From Hippasteria phrygiana (Eukaryota; Echinodermata; Asteroidea; Valvatida; Goniasteridae), in assembly GCA_037893225.1 (NCBI GenBank), contig JAZGUH010000925.1:1-64000 (forward strand): DNA of 64,000 nucleotides, in the 5' to 3' direction. Of this stretch, positions 12,344 through 22,300 are shown piece by piece (position 1 is the stretch's first letter; each line of letters begins with the position of its first letter). Below the pieces are notes generated by a model that saw nothing but the letters and a program-made list of their open reading frames with translations, had not been told where the DNA came from and did not search any database. A program made the translations under genes and the position numbers.

Positions 12344-12572
12344 GTGGAGGCAGTGCTATTGAAAGAAATTAAGTTAACACAAAACAGACTAAAAGTTAAT
12401 ACTCACAACGTTTGTCCTCATCTCATTGTGAAGAAATGGGGGCCATGTTGAGGGGCATGGGATGTAATAATTGCTGAATAAACTGCACAATGAGATGAGG
12501 ACAAACGTTGTGAGTATTAACTTTTAGTCTGTTTTGTGTTAACTTAATTTCTTTCAATAGCACTGCATCCAC
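12344..12572. repeat. Perfect 81-bp inverted repeat with 55-bp spacer
   Basis: Arms 12350-12430 and 12486-12566 are exact reverse complements, and the match continues outward to 12344/12572 with a single mismatch. Key words: CAGTGCTATTGAAAG, CTCACAACGTTTGTCC. No coding content. A young foldback element or a duplication in inverted orientation. Confidence 0.9.
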
Positions 12573-13270
12573 TTATCATTGCTTACTGCACTAAAACTTG
12601 GTCCCAAGCTGAATTTGACCCATTGTGCAAAAACAATGACTGTTCAGCCAAGCATTGCCGCCTGTGAACAAATGACCTATCGTTGGAAAGAGGAGATATG
12701 TGGCTTTAAGATGATACTAGGCACTTTTATGTACCTAACACAATTTTGACCAAATTCGACATGATTATTTTGTTGCGTTTTTTTTTATACGCCCTGTATA
12801 TATGAATACATGGAGTTTGAGCGGAATTGGCCCAAAGGTGTTTAAGTAATTAAATAATTTTTAAAAAGCCTTATGTTTGAGCACTATGGTGGCTCGCAGG
12901 GTTATGGGCAACACAAGTTTGTTTGGTTTGTTGGGCAAAGGTAAAAAGGTGAGTTTATGGAATGACGACGAGACTGAATTCCGCCCCTTCCCCCCCCCCC
13001 CCCCCCCCGGCCCCATCCCCCGAAAAAGACAAATTGAGAACCAGTCTATTTTAATATGCATCTGGGCGCCGGCCCGCATCTCCATGATTCATGCATGATC
13101 GATTCATGTGATTCATGTACGCCTTATAATTACAATTTTACATCATGTCTTATACGCGTAATGAACTAGATCTCAAGCACAGGACCTAAGTTATCTTGAA
13201 TAAATAGAGGTAAGTACTGGTGCTGAAAGTAAGCCCTACATCAACATTTACGACGTGTAAATGATGGTGT
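12573..13270. other. Unassigned sequence with a possible mariner end
   Basis: TTTTTTTTATACGCCCTGTATA near 12780 resembles a mariner-type terminus but has no partner. A poly(C) run lies at 12991. Confidence 0.4.
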
Positions 13271-13277
13271 TCAACAT

Positions 13278-13440
13278 GTTCAATAAAGCCGATTTCCCTG
13301 AAAAGTGACGGGTGTGGTGTTGTGCTCTGCTTTCGATCAAAAACGCGTGGATGATTATTTGTGCTAAACTCGTCGTACGACGAAAGGTGAACGGGATCGT
13401 CTCATTTAATGTATACAGTACATATGAAGTCGGCTTTATC
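13278..13440. repeat. Possible MITE with AATAAAGCCGA ends
   Basis: CAATAAAGCCGATT on the left, AAGTCGGCTTTATCAAGG on the right. The interior is not self-complementary. Confidence 0.4.
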
Positions 13441-13710
13441 AAGGGCCACCATCTTTAATTAATATATGCAAGTTATATAAAATTAAGTGTTCAATTAAAG
13501 ACTCGCAGTCACAGCGTACACACATAAATTCAAGGATTCCACAAATTTGAGTTATTTTTTATTTATTTTTTTAGACTTTAATACTAGTAGTAGTACTACT
13601 ACTACTACTTCATTGGGGCTTGACTTGAGACCCATATGCCCATGCCATGCACTGTGACAGAATAATTTCTCCAAATATTATTTGCATAAAAATAAAACTG
13701 ACTAGAATTG

Positions 13711-14057
13711 TAGTCCGAGTAACTTGGACCCTTTATCACCTTTTTTAACATTTGGACATGATCTGGCGATAGTAGGGTCCAAGTCGATTGCGCGATAGAG
13801 AATGGCCAAAAATTCAATCCAAACAAAAAACATCAGAATTCAACCTTACAACGGCCACCAAAATACTAGATACGCCACCACCTGAACAAGTGGGGTTCCA
13901 TGATCAGATAAATGTACCAAGGTTTACTTAACATCCAAATAAAAAGTGAAATTTTACCGTTTAATTCCCAGAGACCCCCGCAGAACATGGCAGAACTATC
14001 GCCAGATCATGTCCAAATGTTAAAAAAGGCGATAAAGGGTCCAAGTTACTCGGACTA
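13711..14057. repeat. 63-bp inverted repeat (one mismatch) with 221-bp spacer
   Basis: Arms 13711-13773 and 13995-14057: TAGTCCGAGTAACTTGGACC through CTGGCGATAGT, against its complement. The only mismatch is within TATCACC/GGCGATA. The spacer contains ACTAGATACGCCACCACC, seen again inverted at 45680. Confidence 0.85.
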
Positions 14058-14389
14058 CTAGAATTGCTGATTGTGTCGAAATGTCCTAAATGGAAAATAA
14101 CTGGCTTTTCCAAGAAGTTGTGTACTGAAGAAAAATCAAATTAAAACGTGGAATAGGGGAGGGGGTGCCTCACGTTAGCTGTAATGTGGGGGAAATAGTG
14201 AAATACATGGGCGATGCACATCCGCGGGTATAGTCCAGTACGTACTCCGAAAAAACAAGCCTATATACTGGTCTCCTTTCCAGTCAAGCTTCAATTTATT
14301 TCTTTTCCATGAAAACTTGCACTTACAACTGCGTTTATGTTTGGAATGAAGATTAGATTTGTGTGGTGCATCGCACATATTTTTGCTGT

Positions 14390-14541
14390 GGTCTCGACGG
14401 GTCTCGAGGGTAAAACCCGAGACCGTGGCATCCGAGACCAAGACCCGAGCATTCGAAACCGAGACCAGCCCACCCGAGACCGAGACTTTGTTAGGACGAG
14501 ACTGAGACCTCAAAAAAGGTCTCGAGACCTACCACAACACA
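14390..14541 (+). mobile_element. hAT-like terminus with CGAGACC repeats
   Basis: About ten copies of CGAGACC/CGAGACCGAGAC in 130 bp, ending GGTCTCGAGACCTACCACAACACAGG. The repetition fits transposon subterminal binding sites; only one end is seen. Confidence 0.4.
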
Positions 14542-14977
14542 GGTTTCAACCTGTCACTTGATAGGTTTTGATATATAGGGTAGCTGGCTCCATTTTGGCC
14601 TTGAGAACAGGAGGGATAATTATGGAGCCGGAGTAAGTTGGACATTATCTTGAAAATTGCAGCTCATGACATGAGATTCGCCATTAGGCCTAGTTACATG
14701 TAGTAAATTACTAATAACTGAGTAAAAATCATCTTAGACATGTATTGCTGTATCCTTGTATACTCCTGCATCAAATCCAGGATTCGATAGAGGAGTGCCA
14801 AAGGGTCCTGTAGTGTTTACAGGGTCTAAAATCGTCTGTAGTTTAATCATGTTAATAATTTATTACCAATATTATATTTTTTAAAATGCAGTTGCTATTT
14901 TTATAGCAGCCGTAACGCGACTTTCAAATGCTATTGTTACGGCATGGTAAAAACACAGATTTACAACTGCCCATCCT

Positions 14978-15070
14978 GCCAGAGCGCTTTGGTAGCTCGA
15001 TTGGTACGGCGTTGGTTTTGATAGCTGGGGACCCTGGATCAAATCCATGCCGCACTGTCCGATTTGTTTT
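14978..15070 (+). mobile_element. tRNA-like SINE head
   Basis: A-box-like GGTAGCTCGATTGGTAC and degenerate B box GGATCAAATCC at the expected spacing, followed by a T run. Confidence 0.5.
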
Positions 15071-15663
15071 TTTTTTAATTCGAAAAGATTTCTTAACTTT
15101 TAGGTTTTTAAATCAAATGGTTATTTTTATTTAAGTAGATTTAATTTTCTTCCCTTTGATTTCAGTGGTTTTGGAGAATTTTTTTTTAAAGGGAATTAAA
15201 GTCTGAGAACCATTTGGTTGATCGTCTGGTTCCAACAGCAAACATCGTGACATTGAATACCAAGTTACGTCGGGGAAACTAGGCATTTCCGTAACGACAG
15301 CTGCCGTAACAATAGCCACTGCGTTTTAAAAATGCAACTTGCTTAACCACTTTTGTTTCGATTTGGAGTCGGAGCCATGCAAGTTCAGAGAAATCACTGT
15401 TTCGCTGATTAGGCCTAATTCATATTCTGTTGGACATGTTGGAAGAAGTTCCAGCAGCCAATCGATGTTCTTCAGCAGGGGCGACAGAGAACTCCTTGGC
15501 AACAACTTCAATCAGCAAATCTACAAATCTTCAAACATTTCGTTAAGGGGTGGTTTTGAAAAGAGCAAATAAATTTTTCACTAATTTTGTATTGAAATAA
15601 AAGTCCATTTATAATGTTAAAATTTTTAAATCAAGCAGAATCTGTGGGTGAGGTCTTATAAAA

Positions 15664-15829
15664 CAAATATTTACTGCTTTTTATCTCGTGGTGTGGTAAA
15701 ACTAGCCTCCCTCGGTGATCCATGGAGCATTTTATTTTCCCTCGGCTTCGCCGCGGGAAAATAGAATGCTCAATGGAGCACCTCGGGAGGCTAGTTTTAC
15801 TACACCACTCGAAGCAGTAAATGTTTGTA
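15664..15829. repeat. Hairpin MITE, about 80-bp arms
   Basis: ACAAATATTTACTGC, GTGGTAAAACTAGCC, TTTTATTTTCCC on the left; GGGAAAATAGAATG, GGCTAGTTTTACTACACCAC, GCAGTAAATGTTTGT on the right. Near-perfect foldback with a short GC-rich loop, 0.4 kb upstream of gene A. Confidence 0.8.
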
Positions 15830-16203
15830 TACCGTTGGACTGTGTTGGATTTAGCAGGGTAGTCCTGGTGAACCATTCAAGGGTTAGGGTTTTAATTCCT
15901 TCGATCTCCAAGAGTGATTATGTAAAGCAAAGTACCTGCCAAACATGTAACCAATAGTGTGAAATCAATTTTAATGATAGGGCCTATTTGATGGGACATT
16001 TCACAGGTCAGATGTACAGGGACACCAAAACATGTCACACTATTGGACCCCGAATTTATAGAATGTCCCAAATGCTGTCTGTGTGTCTGTATAGACTTTG
16101 TAATATTACTAAAAACCCTGTTGAATGTCATATGAAATATTTTATTATATTTTCTAGGAATAGTACATGCAGTCAAGTAATCAGTTTACTGAGAGGTAGA
16201 GAT

Positions 16204-16327
16204 ATGAGCAAACTGCAGCTTTTTGAGGTGGTGTTCGACGGAGACAACTCCAACATCTTTGGGTCAGGAGACGTGATCCGAGGCTTTATTAGAATTGTGC
16301 TTGGGGAAGCCAAGAATGATGTAAGAG
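16204..16327 (+). CDS. ARRDC: Gene A coding exon 1
   Basis: Codes residues 1-41, starting MSKLQLFEVVFDG, and ends in phase 1 before a GTATGT donor. The ATG was chosen because gene B has the same first exon length (124 nt) and a matching start (MGKLQAFEVVF). The frame is open further upstream to 15988, but TTTCTAG at 16151-16157 is a good 3' splice site, so 16158-16203 is probably the 5' UTR part of this exon and a non-coding first exon should lie upstream. Confidence 0.88.
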
Positions 16328-19300
16328 GTATGTATAGGACTGGTTAAATGACTTAACGACTGGAAAAGTGCTTTATGTCTTGGTAATAATAATGTCAATG
16401 ATAATAAACAATAATTTAACATGTGCAGATTTCTAACTGAAATTCAAATCTGCTTTACATGTTAACGTTGCTGTGTCCATGCAGAAAATTTCAATGAAAT
16501 GTATTTTCCCCCTTCACGAATGTATTTTTGAGCGAAAAAAATCAGTGCACTTTGCACTATATTGGTCTTTAATTTTATTATAAACATCTCTTATTTTGTA
16601 TTTTTAAACGCTGTTTGAATTTTTTGTGATCTTACAAAGAAAATGTGAAAAAGCTTTTTTCTCATTAATAACTTCATATATATTTCATCAAACAATCCAC
16701 AAGGGAAACTGATTAGGTAAATTTGAATACATTTCCAAAGTGAACAAAGAAACGGGCAGGAGTGGGATTCGAACCTGCGACCTCCGGGTTACCGTACCGG
16801 TGCTCTACCAACTGAGCTATCTTGCCCTATGTTGGCGGTCTCCCAAATTGTCAGTATCTTTGCAAGATAGCTCAGTTGGTAGAGCGCAGGTATGGTAACC
16901 CGAAGGTCGCAGGTTCGAATCCCGCTCCAGCCAGTTTCTTTGTTCACTTTGAAAACTCATATATATTTGGTTGACCCTTTAAATAATTTTTTTTCTTCAG
17001 TTTCAGTATTTATTGTTCCCCATTTGTCTAGGTATTAAAATCAAGTTCAAGGGTCAAGCTTACACCCATTGGTCAGAGGGGAGTGGTGATAACAGAAGGT
17101 CGTACTCGGGACGAGAAACATATTTCAAGGAAAAGATCATCTGCTTTGGAAAAAGTAAGATATTAACCCACAGAGAGCTGTGGAGGTGGAAGCCCCCGTT
17201 TTTCCTGATACTGTTGCAGTGCCGCATTTTTTGCAGACTTATTGGCTCGAGTCAGTGACTTGGACTCGAGTCCGTGACTTGGACTCGAGTCCAACTCGAG
17301 AAGCAATTTTTGGCTTTTCCGACACTGCCAGTCGGAAAAGGCCTTGTTTTTGTTCTGATTTTATTTTCTTCTTCTTCTTCTTCTTCTTCTTCTTCTTCTT
17401 CTTCTTCTTCTTCTTCTTCTTTAGTTCTGACCAAAATCCCATAGACTTTGTACACGAATTTTGTCGGTGGCACTTTAGGTCTTAAAAAACCTCAGATCTT
17501 AACCAAACTTACCTCAAACATAGACCCTAAGCTGACATATTATGTCGAAGAGTGACGTCATGATATCATCACGTGTCACGTGACGTCATCTTAAAGGTGC
17601 GTTTTTCAAGGGCCCATATCTAGAGAACGGTAGGTCCGATTTCTTTCAAACCTGGTATGTTGGTAGGCTAGCTCGTGTTATAGATCAAAATTGAGGTGAC
17701 GTCATAGATGACGTTATCATACGATTTTATAGTAATTTTTAAGTTTTTGAACTTCAAAGTTTCTTAAAGCCATATCTCACCAACAGAACATGCTAAATTC
17801 AAAATTCTTTTTGTGATAGCTTTGTTAGCTCCTATATTCTTTCACGTAAATGTGAAAAATGTTTGACGTCATCATGACGTCATCAAAAATGTACTTTTTT
17901 GAAACACATATAAGGGCGAGTCCGATCGTCATAAAAATTAGTGGGCAGGTAGATAGTGCTACTAGCATGTAAAATCCGAGGTGACGTCATGATGACGTCA
18001 TCGGCTGATTTTCTATGATTTCTTTTGTTCTATCCCAAATCCCATAGACTTTGTACACGAATTTTGTAAGAGCCACTTTGGTCACTAAACAACCTCAGAT
18101 CTTAATCAGGTTTAACACAAACAGAGACCCTAAGCTGAAAATGTATGCCGAAGAGCGACGTCATGATGACGTCATCACGTGTCATGTGACGTCATCTTAA
18201 AGGTGCATTTTTCAAGGGCCCATATCTAGAGAACGGTACGTCCGATTGCCTTCAAACCAGGTATGTTGCAGGGCTCGAAATTACCATTGTAGTGCTTGCG
18301 CAACGCAAGTGAAAAATACCCGAACACAAGTTATCCTCGACTCAAGCTTGCGTTTTGCGCAAGTTGGAAAAGTACCGGTTTTTGTCTACTGATATTCCAC
18401 AATGATAATTCCTGTATGATTTGATTAAAACAATAAGTTTAACAAACATGTTTTACTGTAGCTTTTCTGTCTGTCTGTCCCCCGCGGCCCAGCAGCTATA
18501 CTTATGATCATAGCGCTCGCACAATCCCTGCATGCAGATCGGAACGAAATCCGTGCAATGTTAATGTTTATAGAACGGTGCAGACTGCACGTACAGTACA
18601 TGTACATCATTGCCTTTTTATGCATGTCTTGCGTTGGGGACCAGACATGCTGCTGGGCGATGTGTAACCTCGCTCCCATTCATACAAGTCAGTCGTTGAA
18701 TGTAACTGAAACCGCCGGGTGCGAGCGTGCGTTGCGTGGAGCGGGGATTTTACACGTAAACGTTGTTGACATCGTTTCGCGCACTGATCGGCTTTTAAAT
18801 GACGGAGAAGTGAGATATTTTGTGACATTTTTTTCGTGCATTTTGGGGTTTCCGATCATCATGAAACGTTCACCACCGAAGCAGAAAAGTCTGCTCTCTT
18901 TCTTCAAAAGTAAGCGGCTGGCATCCGAAGCTTTGCCTGTATTTCATATGTCATACATACATTGAATTACAAAAATTAGCGCAAGTTAAATTTTGGTAGC
19001 GCAAGTTGTTTCTAATGCCAACTTGCGCAAAGCGCAAGTACATTTTTGGGGGAATTTCGAGCCCTGTGTTGGTATGGTAGCTCGTGTTATAGATGAAAAT
19101 TGAGGTGACGTCATGATGACTTCATCATACGATTTTACAGTAATATTAAAGTTTTTGAACTTTAAAGTTTCTTAAAGCCATATCTCATAAAGAGAACATG
19201 CTAAATTCAAAATTCTTTTTGTAATAGCTTTGTTAGGTCCTACATATGTAACAAAATATGTGCACCATCATAATGACGTTATCAAAGGCATAATTTCTCG

Positions 19301-22300
19301 TAAGACATGTAAATTAGTAGGTCCAATTGTCATGAAGCCTGGTGCGTAGGCAGACTTGTCACAAGCAAGCAAAAATCGCAGTGACATCATAAAAAAAATG
19401 CGGAAAAGCTCTATGTTCTGTTCAGCGAAGAGACATAGAGTCCTAGTCTATGATTTTTTTAGTTCTATCCCAAATCCCATAGACTTTGTACACGAATTTT
19501 GTAAGAGCCACTTTGGTCACTAAACAACATCAGATCTTAATCAGGCTTAACACAAACAGAGACCCTAAGCTGAAAATGTATGCCGAAACGTGACGTCATG
19601 ATGACGTCATCAAGTGTCATGTGACGTCATCTCAAAGGTGCATTTTTCAAGGGCCCATATCTAGAGAACGGTACTTCTGATTGCCTTCAAACCTGGTATG
19701 TTGGTATGGTAGCTCGTGTTATAGATGAAAATTGAGGTGACGTCATGATGACGTCATCATACGATTTTACAGTAATATTAAAGTTTTTGAACTTCAAAGT
19801 TTCTTAAAGCCATATCTCATCAACAGAGCATGCTAAATTCAAAATTCTTTTTAGCTTTGTTAGCTTCTATATTCTTTCACATAAATGTAAAAAATGTGTG
19901 ATGTCATTATGACGTCATCAAAAATGTGCTTTTTGGAAACACATATAAGGGTACGTCCGATCATCATAAAAATTGGTAGGTAGGTAGATAGTGCCACTAG
20001 CATGTAAAATCCAAAGTGACGTCATGATGACGTCATCGGCTGATTTTCTATGAATTTTTAGTCCTATCAAAAATCCCATAGACTTTGTACTCTAATTTTG
20101 TAAGTTGCACTTTGGTCACTAAACAACCTCAGATCTTAATCAGACTTAACACAAATATAGACCCTAAGCTGAAATTGTATGCCGAAGAGTGACGGGGTGA
20201 TGAACGTCATCACGTGTCACGTGATGTCATCTTAAATGTGCATTTTTCAATGGCCCGTATCTAGAGAACTGTAGGTCCGATTACGCTCAAACGTAGTATG
20301 TTGGTAGGCAAGCATTTGTTGTTGATGAAAATTGAGGTGACGTCACGATGACATCATCATACAAAATTATAGTAATTATAAAGTTTTTGAACCTTAAAAT
20401 TTTCTTTAAGCCATAATTCATCAACAGAACATGCTAATATCAAAATTCTTTTTCAATAGGTTTGTTAGGTCCTTACATATGTAACAAAAAATGCAAAATA
20501 TGTGCACCATCATAATGACGTCATCAAAGGCATAATATGTTAGTAAGACATGTAAATTGGTAGGTCCAATTGTCATAAAGCCTGGTGGGTAGGCAGACTT
20601 GTCACAAGCAAGCAAAAATCGCAGTGACATCATAACAAAATAATGCGGAAAAGCCCTATGTTCTGTTCAGCGAAGAGACATAGAGTCCTAGTTTTTTACT
20701 TTTGACTTGACTTGCCAAAAAATGACTTGCGACTTGACTTCAAAGGTCAAGGTCAAGGTCAATATTGCCACCTTTATATGATGCTTGTGTCAAAGGTCAG
20801 GGGAGTCAGGTTGGCCCAGTGGTTACTGTCCCCGCCTTTCGCCGCTGTGGCCCGGGTTCGATTCCTGCCCCAATCCACATGTGAATTGGGTTTTCAGTCC
20901 CTACCTGATTCCGTGGGTTTTTCTTAAAATATTCTTCTGGAGTTTTCCTCCCACCTCTAAAACTGTAACTTCTTGTCATTGTCTTCTCTCTGCAGGTTTC
21001 TTCAGGCTTTCCAGCTACGTACAGTGCCTAGGGCACTTTTGAGAAATCCTTGGTTTCATTTCATCTAAAATAGGCTGGAATTGTCTAACTTGTCTCATTT
21101 GAAAACTGGAAGTCCAATTGGAATCAAACTTGGGTCATGCATGTACTATTTGTAACCTTTATATCGTGTCAAAGGTCAAGTACTCGGGTCAAAGGTCATG
21201 TGAGTCCAAGTTGTAAAAAAGGCTGGAATTGTAAAATTAGTCATTGTGCTATTGTGCCGATTGAGGTGTCAAAATGTGCAGAGAACATGATTAACGTTTA
21301 AGCGTGGTTCGAGAACAGGCGTGTGGGCGAAATACAAACGGTATGTGAATCGTTCGACGGTATGCAAATTCGGTCTTCAGACTGTCGAACAGTTTGTAAA
21401 CTATTGTTTAGGCCTCGTTTCAGACCCCAAACGGTTTGCTTTTTTTGTACCCGCTTCAAGAGCCCAACAAAAGAGGCTGATTGCTGTTGGGTTTTACCGA
21501 ACAAATTTAACCCTTGAAGCCACCAGGTCAAAATAATCACGCGGTTGTTCCTGTGGACTGTTGTGAACAGTCCGTTTGTATTACGCGTATATACCCTCGT
21601 TTGGGGGACAGAATACAAGTCTAATGCTTTGAAAAGGTCGAATGGAGGTCCCTGGGCCCACATATTACTAATTCAAGCCCACTGGAAATGTACATGTTGG
21701 TTCACCCTATTTTTTCCTACTAATTTCAGTAATGTTCAAATGTATGGCCCCAAACCATGTATAACAGCCAGACTGCCAGACAGCTATAGCCAGCCAACCA
21801 ACAACCCCTGAGGCCATTACAGGTCATCAATTGGTTGGAAACAGCTGTGGTTTACCCAAGGAACTGTCAAAGTAACAGTGATTGATTGCCAACCTTGATA
21901 GCCAGCTGCAAGAGTAGCTGTACACAAAGGGATCAAATTTGTACACAATTCTATATGGCTTAGTCACACTGCCAGTACTTCTCAGATTTATTGCTCTCAA
22001 TGGGGAATCCCCAGGTTAAAGGTGACCAGAGAACCTCAAACTAGAAGCATTGATTGAGGAATACATGGAGTGTCACCCTTATTGGCCGAACAAATTTTTA
22101 GTAATTAAAAAAACAAATTATTTGTCATGTTGTTATAGTCCGTTGGTAGCTCTGAGGGTTAAAGGAGCGTCCTGCCTGCTGGACTTCAATAGCTGTGCCA
22201 CTACTAATCCTACAGGATTAATTAACCCTGGAGGATTAGCAGTGGCACAGCCATTTAATAAGCGACCACTGTTATCACCATGGCGGCAAATCCGATAAGT

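Larger units (their letters stand above)
17308..20691 (+). mobile_element. Helitron/Helentron-type non-autonomous element (tandem modules, TGACGTCA-rich)
   Basis: Begins TTTTTGGCTTTTCCG, followed at once by the near-inverted CGGAAAAGGCC and a (TTC)n microsatellite (17366-17421). It ends with ATGCGGAAAAGCCC, a stem-loop (20656-20683) and the terminal CCTAG followed by T. This layout (subterminal inverted repeat, microsatellite, internal tandem repeats, 3' hairpin and CTAG end) matches Helentron-associated INE/DINE elements as I know them. Internally there are four modules of about 600 bp, each starting near AAATCCCATAGACTTTGTA (17440, 18036, 19470, 20072). A second hairpin plus CCTAG end lies inside at 19411-19446. 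It lies in intron 2 of gene A and encodes no protein. Confidence 0.75.

Noticed and set aside
16756..16936. Functional tRNA genes
   Set aside because: A and B boxes are good, but the anticodon loops are abnormal, stems have mismatches, and copies share flanking sequence, which marks them as SINEs.
17239..17485. Frames with long poly-Lys, poly-Glu or poly-Phe
   Set aside because: Created by the (TTC)n microsatellite of the Helitron-type element.
18504..18860. Upstream extension of the hAT N-terminal frame to 153 codons
   Set aside because: Only the last 35 codons resemble a hAT transposase start; the earlier part is likely untranslated transposon sequence.
21298..21663. 121-codon minus-strand frame
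   Set aside because: No recognisable motifs, overlaps other frames of similar length and lies in a repeat-like part of a gene A intron.
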